This document shows, piece by piece, positions 23,540 to 31,670 of a stretch of DNA of 64,000 nucleotides (positions are counted from its first letter, which is position 1; the number at the start of each line of letters is the position of its first letter). The stretch is from NCBI GenBank assembly GCA_963763135.1, contig CAVXNJ010000001.1, positions 124,001 through 188,000 of the forward strand, given 5' to 3'. This stretch comes from JANMZO01 sp963763135. GTDB taxonomy: Bacteria; Actinomycetota; Acidimicrobiia; Acidimicrobiales; JANYDT01. The translations under genes were made by a program, and so were the position numbers. Below the pieces are notes generated by a model. It searched no databases. It had not been told where the DNA came from and saw only the letters and a program-made list of their open reading frames with translations.

Positions 23540-24397
23540 ATGACTTCGGCACACACGATCGGGCGCGCCCACAACGGTTCCTGCGAGATCCACTTCGAGA
23601 CGTTCGGCGATCCCAGCCATCCCGCCCTGCTTCTCATCAACGGACTCGGGAGCCAAAGCATCAACTATCCGGATGCGTGGTGCGAGAAGTTTGCGGCCGA
23701 GAGCCTGTTCACGATTCGCTTCGACAACCGAGACGTCGGCCTGTCGTCGAAGTTCGACGGCGCACCCGTCAACGAGCATGGAGCCTGCTACAACCTCTCC
23801 GACATGGCCGCCGACGCGATTGCGGTGCTCGACGCCAACGGGATAGACCGAGCCCACGTCATGGGTCTTTCGATGGGCGGCATGATCGCCCAGACCCTGG
23901 CCATCGAATACCCCGACCGGCTGCTGTCAATGACCTCGGTGATGTCGTCGAGCGGCGAAGACGACTTCCGCAAGTCAACACCGAACGCGATGCGCCTCCT
24001 CACCGCGCCGCCGGCGACTGACCGCGAATCGTTCGTGTCGTCCTGGATCGAAGGGCTCCACGAGTGGGGCAGCCCGGAATTCGCCGACGAAGCCCGGTGG
24101 CGAGCCGATGCCGAAAACGCGTTCGATCGCTGCTTCCACCCGTCGGGGTCTGGCCGTCAGTACATGGCAGTCGGAACCTCGGCACCCCGGGCCGAGGCGT
24201 TGAAGTCCGTCCGGGTCCCGACCCTGGTCATTCACGGCGATAAGGACACGCTGATCGATCCGATCGGTGGGCGCCGGGTGGCCGAACTCATTCCCGGAGC
24301 GAAGTTTGCACTCATTGAAGGCATGGGCCACGACTATCCACCCCAACTCTGGGACCACTGGGTGGCGCTCGTCGTGGACCACATTCGCAGTGCCTAA
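23540..24397 (+). CDS. Alpha/beta hydrolase
   Basis: 285 residues, one alpha/beta hydrolase domain. The oxyanion region is L-L-I-N-G-L-G-S. The family strand-turn reads R-F-D-N-R-D-V-G-L-S. The nucleophile elbow is G-L-S-M-G-G (Ser111). The Asp is in H-G-D-K-D-T-L-I-D-P and the His in G-M-G-H-D-Y-P (about 269). It is close to the epoxide-hydrolase/haloperoxidase-like esterases common in actinobacteria. The substrate is unknown. It follows sdaA by 76 bases and could be cotranscribed. Confidence 0.88.
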   Translation: MTSAHTIGRAHNGSCEIHFETFGDPSHPALLLINGLGSQSINYPDAWCEKFAAESLFTIRFDNRDVGLSSKFDGAPVNEHGACYNLSDMAADAIAVLDANGIDRAHVMGLSMGGMIAQTLAIEYPDRLLSMTSVMSSSGEDDFRKSTPNAMRLLTAPPATDRESFVSSWIEGLHEWGSPEFADEARWRADAENAFDRCFHPSGSGRQYMAVGTSAPRAEALKSVRVPTLVIHGDKDTLIDPIGGRRVAELIPGAKFALIEGMGHDYPPQLWDHWVALVVDHIRSA

Positions 24398-24529
24398 CTG
24401 AGGCGAAGAACTCACCTCACATAGAATCTGTAACAGCGCTACACTCCCAAGACGGCAACACGCGAGCAGTCTGGACTGGCGGAGACCCCAAGGGCCGCGC
24501 CAACCGTCTGAACACGAATGCCACCTGGT

Positions 24530-24565
24530 TTGACGGCTGGGCCACCCCCTGGACTCAGCCGTCAA
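24530..24565. repeat. Intergenic palindrome downstream of the hydrolase gene
   Basis: Arms ttgacggctg (24530-24539) and cagccgtcaa (24556-24565) with a 16-base loop. The stem continues outward with ggt/acc after a small interruption. It lies in the 346-base gap 24398-24743, which holds no gene that I can support. Confidence 0.65.
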
Positions 24566-24570
24566 CAACC

Positions 24571-24690
24571 CGGCCCCTCGTTTATGTAGCCAAAGGTGTC
24601 GTGCGGAGGCATCGTCGGCTACATAAACAGCCGGCCCCTCGTATATGTAGCCACAGGTGTCGTGTGCTGGCATCTTTCGCTACATAAACG
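24571..24690. repeat. Tandem pair of palindromic elements (two units, 61-base period)
   Basis: Unit 1 has 12-bp arms gtttatgtagcc (24580-24591) and ggctacataaac (24617-24628). Unit 2 has arms gtatatgtagc (24641-24651) and gctacataaac (24679-24689) with one mismatch. Each unit is preceded by cggcccctcg. Loops are 25-27 bases and also related (ggtgtcgtg and ggcatc in both). This pairing repeats the organisation seen at 21391-21514 with unrelated arm sequences. Confidence 0.8.
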
Positions 24691-24743
24691 CCCCTTCCCA
24701 TGACACCTTCGGCGACCACAGCGATTTCCCCACACTGCGCCAC

Positions 24744-25910
24744 ATGAGGCAAACTCCTGCGATGGAGACACCGGTCAACGGATACGTCGATCCTCAGTTC
24801 GCGGCCGTGCGAGACACCTTCGCGGAGAACTTCGCTGAGCGCGGAGAGGTCGGCGCGTCAGTGTGCGTGATCGTCAACGGTGAAGTCGTCGTTGACCTCG
24901 CAGGAGGCTGGGCCAACGCCGAGCGGACCGTGGAGTGGAAGTCCGATCACCTCGTCAACTTCTATTCGGTCGGCAAAGCCATCGTCGGGCTTCTGGCGCT
25001 GCAGGCCGTCGACGCCGGAGCGGTGGCGCTCGACGACCCGATTGCATCGGTTTGGCCGGAGTTCGCGGTCGGCGGGAAATCCAAGGCGACCATCCGGCAC
25101 GCGCTGTGCCATCAGGCGGGTGTGCCGGCCATCCGCAAGCGGCTCTCGAACGATGACCTCTGGGACTGGGACCGCATGACCACGGCCTTGGCGGCAACCG
25201 AAGCCTGGTTCGAGCCGGGATCCAAACACACGTACCACACCAATACCTATGGGCACTTAGTAGGTGAGATCGTGCGTCGAACCACCGGAGAAATGCCGGG
25301 CTCACGGCTTCGCTCGATTGCCACGGAAATCGGTGCCGACATCTGGTTCGGCGTTCCCGAGTCCGAACAGCACCGATGTGCTGACGTGATCTGGGCCCCG
25401 GCCAACCCCATGGGCCAGGTCGATCTCGACCAACTCACCGGTGAACTGCTCATGATCGCCTCGGGCTACTACAACCCACCCGGCTATTCGTCCGCAGATG
25501 TCGTGAACACGCCGGAGTGGCGCGGCGCCCAGATTCCCTCAACGAACGGGCATGGAAGCGCCGGTGGCGTGGCGAAGCTGTATGCCGCGCTGTTGCAGCC
25601 CGGGCGCCTGCTGTCGCCGTCGCTCCTCGCCGAAGCGACCCGCACCCAGTCGGAAGGGTTCTGCCCGGTCCTCGGCGAGGAGACCAGTTTCGGCCTGGGC
25701 TTCAAGCCCACCGTTCCCCGAAGGCCGTTCGGCCCCAACCCTCGGAGCTTCGGACACTTCGGCACCGGCGGGGCGCTGGGCTTTGCCGATCCGGATGCCG
25801 GCGTCGCATTCGGTTACGTGATGAACCACGTGATCCCGCGGTGGCAGAGCTCGCGCAACCGGTCGCTGATCGACGCGGTCTACCGCTCACTCGCCGCCAG
25901 CGAGCGGTAG
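24744..25910 (+). CDS. Serine hydrolase, class C beta-lactamase fold (EstB/DUF-type esterase)
   Basis: 388 residues from the ATG at 24744; the ATG at 24762 is an equal alternative. The catalytic S-x-x-K is S-V-G-K (about 74-77) in N-F-Y-S-V-G-K-A-I-V-G. The Y-x-N equivalent is Y-H-T-N-T-Y-G-H-L. The C-terminal H-x-G-like motif is F-G-H-F-G-T-G-G. No signal peptide is seen, so it is a cytoplasmic esterase or peptidase, not a penicillin-binding protein. It is a paralogue of the enzyme at 42718-43866. Upstream are the tandem palindromes at 24571. Confidence 0.88.
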   Translation: MRQTPAMETPVNGYVDPQFAAVRDTFAENFAERGEVGASVCVIVNGEVVVDLAGGWANAERTVEWKSDHLVNFYSVGKAIVGLLALQAVDAGAVALDDPIASVWPEFAVGGKSKATIRHALCHQAGVPAIRKRLSNDDLWDWDRMTTALAATEAWFEPGSKHTYHTNTYGHLVGEIVRRTTGEMPGSRLRSIATEIGADIWFGVPESEQHRCADVIWAPANPMGQVDLDQLTGELLMIASGYYNPPGYSSADVVNTPEWRGAQIPSTNGHGSAGGVAKLYAALLQPGRLLSPSLLAEATRTQSEGFCPVLGEETSFGLGFKPTVPRRPFGPNPRSFGHFGTGGALGFADPDAGVAFGYVMNHVIPRWQSSRNRSLIDAVYRSLAASER

Positions 25911-25945
25911 ACCCGAAAGGGCTCGTCCAGTCCCGTAAGCGTGGT

Positions 25946-26638
25946 TCAGCCTCGATAGAGGTCGGCCGGCGTGGTGTCACGGATGTCGAACACCCGATCC
26001 GCGTTCCACAACACGCCAGGAGCACCCACGCCGTCAGCATCGAACGGATTCATCGGCGAATCGGTTGCTTCCCCGTCGGTCGTCGTGGAGCCGAAGCCGG
26101 CGGTGATGCCGACCGGCCGGGTTGCCGCGTACACCAGGTGCGCAGCCCGCGGGTGTCGTTGCGCATTTATGTTCGCATACGTTTCTGCGGTGCCCTCGAA
26201 GGTGACGATGGTCGAACGTGTGAGAACATCGAACCAGCTGTTCTCGACCGGCGCTCCGGGGTTGAACACGCAAAACGAGCCGTGCTGCATCGCCAAGGCC
26301 TCGAGTGCCGATGCCGCCTCAAGCGCTCCGGCTTTCATCGTGGGGCACTCGTCGAAGAAGAACCCGGCGATGTTCGGATACCACGCTCGCCAGCGGGCCA
26401 CATCGGCGGTGATGTCAAGGATCGATCGCTTCATGTAGTCGAGGCGGACGTAGCCGACGGCCTGCCACGACTTGTCCACCAGCCACTGGATACGCGCCGC
26501 CAGATCGGTGGACCGGCTGTTCCCGGGGCCGGAATTATCGCCCGTCACGATTGCCAGGCCGGGCATGTAACCCGAGATCGCACGCTTGTATGCGTCATCG
26601 TCAGTCGGCCAAATGTAGGTGGGTACTAGAGGAACCAT
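25946..26638 (-). CDS. Spherulin-4 / GH135-like protein
   Basis: 230 residues from the ATG at 26638, which has a strong ribosome binding site (gaggaga, 6 bases before). Longer in-frame sequence upstream lacks family similarity. The start L-V-P-T-Y-I-W-P, then I-V-T-G-D-N-S-G-P-G, V-G-Y-V-R-L-D-Y and G-F-F-F-D-E-C-P-T (D96-E97) are the hallmarks of the spherulation-specific family 4 domain. Fungal Sph3 of this family is a GH135 glycoside hydrolase acting on galactosaminogalactan, with an acidic pair at this place. There is no signal peptide, so an intracellular role or non-classical export must be assumed. Bacterial members are poorly studied. Confidence 0.78.
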   Translation of the reverse strand: MVPLVPTYIWPTDDDAYKRAISGYMPGLAIVTGDNSGPGNSRSTDLAARIQWLVDKSWQAVGYVRLDYMKRSILDITADVARWRAWYPNIAGFFFDECPTMKAGALEAASALEALAMQHGSFCVFNPGAPVENSWFDVLTRSTIVTFEGTAETYANINAQRHPRAAHLVYAATRPVGITAGFGSTTTDGEATDSPMNPFDADGVGAPGVLWNADRVFDIRDTTPADLYRG

Positions 26639-26771
26639 CACGATTCTCCTCGCTGAATTGCACAGAATCTCTGCTTGTCCACTCCATCGACAACTGCGGA
26701 TCAGAACTGAAGCCGAATTCGGAATTGAAGGGTGTTCACGGCGCGGCACCGTGGGGATAGGGTTCTCACCT

Positions 26772-28619
26772 ATGAAGCACCGCCTGACGGAATCCGGCCG
26801 ACCACATTCCTTTGCTCGGGTGCGAACCCGAGCCCTTGCCGTGTTCGGACTCGTCGTTGTCGCCAGCCTCTCTCTGGCCCCGGCCGCCCACGCTTGGGAG
26901 CAGATCGACTCTTTCGACGCGGATGCCACGGTGCTTCCCAACGGTGATCTCGACGTCACCGAAACCATCGTGTGGAACTTCAGCGGCACGTCCGACAAGC
27001 ACGGCATCTTCCGGTTTGTGCCGAAGACTCACCTGTGGACCCTCGACCGACAGCCTGGGTGGGCGAGCTGGGAGAAGTTCGACCGGGTCACCCCCGTGTC
27101 CTTCCTCGATGTCTCCTCACCGACCGGGGCAAACGTCGAACGCAACGTCGAGAGCAAAGGCAACAACGAGGTCCTCCGACTCGGCAACAAGAAGGTCAAC
27201 GTCAGCGGCGTCCAGACGTACAAGATCCACTGGCGGCTGACGCGGGCGGTGGTGCGAGACGAGCTCCGCTACGACGTCACCGGACCCGGTTGGACAGTCA
27301 ACATGGCGTCCATCCACGCTCGCATACACGCACCCATCGCCAGCGGAGCCCAGCCCCGCTGCGAATACGCAGGAGCGCCCGACGAAAGCTGCCAATTGAC
27401 CGTCGACGGCGACACGATCGACGTGACGGCCTCCCGAGTCGGCGACGAGGTTGTGATTCCGCTCGATTCCGCCCGGGTCACCTCACCTGAGATCGTGTTC
27501 GAGCCCCACCAGGACCTCCGACGCGGCTTCGACTGGACGAACGGGCAACCGGTCATGGCCGGCGTCATGGCCGCAATAGGCGCGGGTGGTTTGGTGCTGA
27601 TCGGGCGACGCGGTCGTGACCGCCTGTACGGGTCCGGCGCGGCCTTCGACGGCGCCGGGGCGCCGGAGCGCAAGCGTGCTCTCACCGAGAAGCTCGCAGC
27701 ACCCGTCGAATTTGCTCCGCCGGAAGGGGTTGCTCCGGGCATGATCGGATCGATCCGCCACGGGTCGGTCGACCAGGTGGGCCTTTCGGCCACCGTCGTC
27801 GATTTGGCCGTGCGGGGGCACCTGCACATCGAGGCCATCGATGAAGACGGGAAGGGCAAGAAACCCGACGATCACGCAATCACCCTTCCGCCCCCCGACA
27901 AGCCGCGCAAAGGTGAGCTTCGCGAGTACGAGCGAACGTTGATCACAACTCTCCTCGGAGGATCATCACGGGTAACACTAAGTGAGCTTAAGAAAGACAA
28001 AACGCTCTATAAAGGTCTTGCCACGGTCCGCGAAAGTATTCAGACCGACGTGGTCGCCGCCGGCTATTGGGACGGCCGACCTGATCGGGTCAAAGCGAAG
28101 TGGGGCGTGCTCGGAGCGGTAGTGGCGGTATTGGGCATCGTGGCAACAATCAGTCTGGCCGCGGCCACCGACAAAGGAATGCTCGGACTTCCGATTGTTC
28201 TCTTCGGTATCGGAATTATGGCGTTGGCGCCAACCATGCCGGTCCGGACCGCCGCAGGTTCACGCGTCCGGGCCCGTCTCGACGGGTTCGAGAAGCTGTT
28301 TGATGCCGGCGAAGGCGAACGCATCGCCTTCACCGAGAAACAAGACGTCTTCAGCCAGTACCTTCCCTACGCCATGGCCTTCGGCAATGTGAAGCAGTGG
28401 GTGAATCGGTTCTCCTCGATGGGGCAGGTACCCGACACCACGTGGTACTCCGCTCCGTACGGATACGGTTTCGACCCGGGTCGTTTCGGCTCGGCCATGG
28501 AGGGCTTCGACCGTTCGCTCTCGAGCGCCATGTCGGCCGCCTCGCAAAGCCCAAGTTCCTCCGGCGGCGGCGGTGGCGGTGGCAGCTCCTCCGGCGGCGG
28601 AGGCGGTGGCAGCTGGTAG
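26772..28619 (+). CDS. DUF2207 membrane protein with Gly/Ser-rich C-terminus
   Basis: 615 residues from the ATG at 26772. A signal peptide or anchor is at about 1-40 (hydrophobic core, then A-H-A-W-E). The extracellular DUF2207 domain begins with I-D-S-F-D-A-D-A-T-V-L-P-N-G-D-L-D-V-T-E-T-I, and ends near a first membrane helix (about 265-285). A cytoplasmic part with a winged-helix-like region is followed by two helices (about 450-490), then an amphipathic stretch. The protein ends in two runs of Gly separated by Ser, the usual ending of this family. The function is not known. It is divergent from the spherulin-4-like gene. Confidence 0.85.
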   Translation: MKHRLTESGRPHSFARVRTRALAVFGLVVVASLSLAPAAHAWEQIDSFDADATVLPNGDLDVTETIVWNFSGTSDKHGIFRFVPKTHLWTLDRQPGWASWEKFDRVTPVSFLDVSSPTGANVERNVESKGNNEVLRLGNKKVNVSGVQTYKIHWRLTRAVVRDELRYDVTGPGWTVNMASIHARIHAPIASGAQPRCEYAGAPDESCQLTVDGDTIDVTASRVGDEVVIPLDSARVTSPEIVFEPHQDLRRGFDWTNGQPVMAGVMAAIGAGGLVLIGRRGRDRLYGSGAAFDGAGAPERKRALTEKLAAPVEFAPPEGVAPGMIGSIRHGSVDQVGLSATVVDLAVRGHLHIEAIDEDGKGKKPDDHAITLPPPDKPRKGELREYERTLITTLLGGSSRVTLSELKKDKTLYKGLATVRESIQTDVVAAGYWDGRPDRVKAKWGVLGAVVAVLGIVATISLAAATDKGMLGLPIVLFGIGIMALAPTMPVRTAAGSRVRARLDGFEKLFDAGEGERIAFTEKQDVFSQYLPYAMAFGNVKQWVNRFSSMGQVPDTTWYSAPYGYGFDPGRFGSAMEGFDRSLSSAMSAASQSPSSSGGGGGGGSSSGGGGGGSW

Positions 28620-28660
28620 CTGCGGTTCAAGCCGGCCAGCAACGCCGCAAAGTGCGTGTA

Positions 28661-28701
28661 TGTGTGCGTTGGCTTGGTTCCAGACTAAGAAAACGCACAC
28701 A
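28661..28701. repeat. Intergenic palindrome upstream of the selenoprotein gene
   Basis: Arms tgtgtgcgtt (28661-28670) and aacgcacaca (28692-28701), 21-base loop. It ends 47 bases before the ATG at 28749. Arms resemble those of the elements at 51912 and 52759. Confidence 0.65.
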
Positions 28702-28748
28702 CTCCGCTCCCTACTCACAAAGGGAAGTGGACCAGCTAGGTTGAGCAC

Positions 28749-29363
28749 ATGGATATTGAATTCTGGATTGACCCGATTTGACCGTGGTGTTGGGTGACGG
28801 CCCGGTGGGTCGTCGACGCAGTACAGCCGCACCGAGATCTCAACATCATGTGGCAACCAATCAGCCTGTTGTTCAAGAACAATCCGGCCGAGGACTCGAC
28901 GTACCGCAAGCCGGTTGAGTTCACGCACAACCTGCTCCGGGTCTTGGAATCAGTTCGTAAGGGTGAAGGCGAAGCGGCCGTTCAACCTCTCTACTGGGAG
29001 TACGGACGCCGCATTCATCACGACCAGAACCGTGAGTTCACCGCAGCCGAGGCCCTCGCTGCGGTCGGCCTTCCGGAGTCGTACGCCGCTGCGTTCAACG
29101 ATGACTCCTGGGACGCCGAGATCCGGACCCGCATGGATGCCGGCTTGGCACTCACCGGGCAAGACGTCGGTACGCCGATCATTGCGTTCAACAACGCCGA
29201 CGGTGAAAAGGTCGCGCTCTTTGGACCAGTTATCACCTCGGTCCCGACCCCCGAGCTTTCATTACAGCTGTGGGACGGCTTCATCGCCGTGGCCACGGTC
29301 CCCGGCTTCTGGGAACTGAAGCGCACGCGTACCGCTGGTCCGCAGTTCCCCGACCGCCCGTAG
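28749..29363 (+). CDS. Candidate selenoprotein: Rv2466c-like mycothiol-dependent DsbA-family reductase (UPWC)
   Basis: 204 residues if the in-frame TGA at 28779-28781 is read as selenocysteine. The frame starts M-D-I-E-F-W-I-D-P-I, then TGA, then P-W-C-W-V-T-A-R-W-V-V-D-A. In mycobacterial Rv2466c, a mycothiol-dependent nitroreductase, the same place reads W-F-D-P-L-C-P-W-C-W, so the TGA replaces the nucleophilic first Cys of CxxC (residue 11). The rest matches the family to the end: Y-W-E-Y-G-R-R-I-H, the segment with D-V-G-T-P-I-I-A-F, F-G-P-V-I-T, and F-W-E-L-K-R-T-R-T. Without readthrough, translation could only start at GTG 28794 or later and would lack the active site. A hairpin at 28796-28814 fits a bacterial SECIS. 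A plain nonsense mutation is the alternative. Confidence 0.75.
28796..28814 (+). promoter_or_regulatory. SECIS-like hairpin downstream of in-frame TGA
   Basis: 8-bp stem, gacggccc with gggtcgtc (one G-U pair), apical loop ggt. The stem begins 14 bases after the TGA and the loop 22 bases after it. Bacterial SECIS elements lie in the coding region just behind the UGA, with a loop about 16-37 bases away and a G at its start, followed by U in the formate dehydrogenase example. Confidence 0.65.
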
Positions 29364-29379
29364 GAACCAACAACCGCGT

Positions 29380-29437
29380 AGTTGTTCGTTTGGACGCCTT
29401 GGTTTCAACCGCTCCTGGAGCGACCAAACGAACAACT
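29380..29437. repeat. Intergenic palindrome between the selenoprotein and GGDEF-EAL genes
   Basis: Perfect 14-bp arms agttgttcgtttgg (29380-29393) and ccaaacgaacaact (29424-29437), 30-base loop. It begins 17 bases after the stop at 29363. There is no T run, so its role as a terminator is unsure. Confidence 0.75.
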
Positions 29438-29534
29438 CGCAACCACACAAAGGCGCCGAAGCGTTACGGCACGACGATGCTTGCGGCTCCACCCAACTCA
29501 GGCTGTCGTTTTCATAGGTAAAACATACGAATTC

Positions 29535-31625
29535 GTGAATCAAGCGGGTTTGAAGTCCAGCCGACGACAAAGCGTGCACGAACAACTGGGAGATGAGCGT
29601 GTAGAGCGCGCCCTCGTCGACCAGATGCAGCGCGTGCTTCGTCGTACGATACGGACCAGCCCAGTCGCGCTGCTCGCGTTCCCTCTCGTGACCTGGAACT
29701 ATATCGATCATCGATGGTTGATCCTGTACTTCAGTGCCACCTCCGCTGTGTCGCTCATCACCGAGCTGCAGTTCTTCCTGGAGGAGCGGGCACAACGACG
29801 CGGCACGTCGAACTTCACACGCTTTCGACGCCAGATTGCTATCAATCAAGGGCTTACGAGCGCCATCTGGGGTTCGATCAGTTGGATGACCGGGGGAACA
29901 CCCGACTGGGTCGGCGCGCTGGCCGCCATCTACGTCGTTGCCTATGTCGCCGCGAACATGGTGTTCAACGCTCCCTCCAACCGCCTGTTTCGGGTCTATC
30001 AAATTCCGCTCCTGATGAGTGCTGTATCCGGCTTCCTGATATTCAACGGAACGGCGGGACGGGTGTGGGCAGCCGCAGTTCTCGGGTTCGGACTATCGGC
30101 GTTGATCATGCACCACGAACTGCATGAGGTGTTCCGCGGCGCCGTTCATCGAGAAGTGGCGAACTCCGACCTCACCGAGGAACTCCAGCAGCGACAAGGG
30201 GAGGTGGAACGGTCAAACGCGTTGCTCCTGCACGAAGCCACCCACGATTCGCTTACCGGCCTTCCGAATCGTGCCCTGTTCGCCCGCACCCTCGAGCAGG
30301 CTGTCGACGATTCCCACCGCACCGGAAACAACGTCAGCATTCTGCTCATCGACGTCGACCGTTTCAAAGTGGTCAACGACTCGCTCGGCCACGGCGCAGG
30401 CGACGAGATCCTGATCCAGTTCGCAGAACGCTCCCGCTCGGTTCTGTCGAAGGGTTCCATGATGGCCCGACTCGGTGGCGACGAGTTCGCCGTCCTTCTT
30501 TCGAACGACGACTGTTCCCCCACCTCCGAGGTCGCGGCCGGTGAACGTTTCCGGCAACTCTGCACCGAACCTTTCAGCATCGGCGGTCGCCAGCTCACCG
30601 TGACCGTCAGCGTGGGAATCGCCCGGGGCGGAGATCGCGGCGAGTCGGCCACCGACCTCCTGCGTCAGGCCGACGTTGCGCTTTACCGGGCGAAGCGGCT
30701 CGGTCGTGACCGCTCGGAGAACTTCGACCTGTCGTTGCGTGACGAGATGGATCGCAAGCTGGATCAGGAGATCGAAGTCCGTTCCGCACTCGCCGGCGGC
30801 GAAATGATTGCGTACTTTCAGCCAGTGGTCGAACTGGCCACACGGGAGATCGTGGCGGTGGAAGCACTCGTGCGCTGGGCCCACCCGACCGAAGGCATTC
30901 TGCCGCCTGCCCGGTTCCTCGAAACGCTTGAGGACTGCGGGCTCGGCCCTCAGCTTCTCAAGGTGATGTTGCGGAAAGCCGCCGAACTACTCAGCGATGT
31001 GGACCACGAAGGAATAACCCTGCCCGAAGGTTTCCGGGTCTGGGTGAACTTCGACCCGGGTTCGGCTCGACGGGACATGGAGACCATCGAGAGTCTCGCC
31101 GACGTCATCGGGCTCGACGTCACGCGACTCGGGGTCGAGGTGACGGAGCGCTCGGTGCTGAACGACATCGAGGGCGCGGCATCGATCCTCAACCGGTTGA
31201 AGGCTCTCGGGGTGGAGTCGGCTCTCGACGACTTTGGAACGGGACACTCGTCGCTGTCGCTCCTCCAGCAACTGCCCGTAGACGTGGTCAAGATCGACCG
31301 GTCGTTCATTCGTGATATCGCCGAAGACCCCCGCGATCTCACACTCGTGACCGCCATTGCGGGCCTGGCCGCCGATTTGGGTTTGGGGGTGGTCGCTGAA
31401 GGGATCGAGACGATCGAACAACAGCGAATTCTGTCGGGCCTCGGCCTGGAGAAGGCTCAGGGCTATCTTTACTCGCCGCCCGTAGGGCCCAAGCAGATCC
31501 TCACCTGGCTACGCGACGGCACACCCTGGCCCAAGCCGAAGTCGCCCGACTCGGCCGCCGCAATTACCGACTCGGCCACCGAAATGGACGATGAGGATAT
31601 TGCGACCGACGCGCTCTACGCGTGA
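29535..31625 (+). CDS. Membrane-bound diguanylate cyclase/phosphodiesterase (GGDEF-EAL)
   Basis: 696 residues from GTG at 29535; the exact start is uncertain because no good ribosome binding site is seen. The N-terminal 190 residues hold five to six membrane segments. The GGDEF domain (about 235-400) has the intact signature R-L-G-G-D-E-F near 312. There is no R-x-x-D inhibitory site five residues before it. The EAL domain (about 415-675) has E-A-L-V-R-W (about 441), N-x-D-P-G-S, D-D-F-G-T-G-H-S-S and V-K-I-D-R-S-F-I, consistent with an active phosphodiesterase. It makes and/or breaks cyclic di-GMP at the membrane. It ends at a bidirectional terminator. Confidence 0.92.
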   Translation: MNQAGLKSSRRQSVHEQLGDERVERALVDQMQRVLRRTIRTSPVALLAFPLVTWNYIDHRWLILYFSATSAVSLITELQFFLEERAQRRGTSNFTRFRRQIAINQGLTSAIWGSISWMTGGTPDWVGALAAIYVVAYVAANMVFNAPSNRLFRVYQIPLLMSAVSGFLIFNGTAGRVWAAAVLGFGLSALIMHHELHEVFRGAVHREVANSDLTEELQQRQGEVERSNALLLHEATHDSLTGLPNRALFARTLEQAVDDSHRTGNNVSILLIDVDRFKVVNDSLGHGAGDEILIQFAERSRSVLSKGSMMARLGGDEFAVLLSNDDCSPTSEVAAGERFRQLCTEPFSIGGRQLTVTVSVGIARGGDRGESATDLLRQADVALYRAKRLGRDRSENFDLSLRDEMDRKLDQEIEVRSALAGGEMIAYFQPVVELATREIVAVEALVRWAHPTEGILPPARFLETLEDCGLGPQLLKVMLRKAAELLSDVDHEGITLPEGFRVWVNFDPGSARRDMETIESLADVIGLDVTRLGVEVTERSVLNDIEGAASILNRLKALGVESALDDFGTGHSSLSLLQQLPVDVVKIDRSFIRDIAEDPRDLTLVTAIAGLAADLGLGVVAEGIETIEQQRILSGLGLEKAQGYLYSPPVGPKQILTWLRDGTPWPKPKSPDSAAAITDSATEMDDEDIATDALYA

Positions 31626-31631
31626 GACGGG

Positions 31632-31658
31632 GGACCCTCCGCAACGTACGGAGGGTCC
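31632..31658. terminator. Bidirectional terminator between convergent genes
   Basis: Perfect 10-bp stem ggaccctccg / cggagggtcc with a 7-base loop, placed in the 45-base gap between two convergent stops (31625 and 31671). Confidence 0.75.
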
Positions 31659-31670
31659 GCAATCATCAAC

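Noticed and set aside
28794..29363. Rv2466c-like protein starting at the GTG at 28794
   Set aside because: This start removes the catalytic motif and the conserved N-terminal strand, which are plainly encoded in frame upstream across the TGA.
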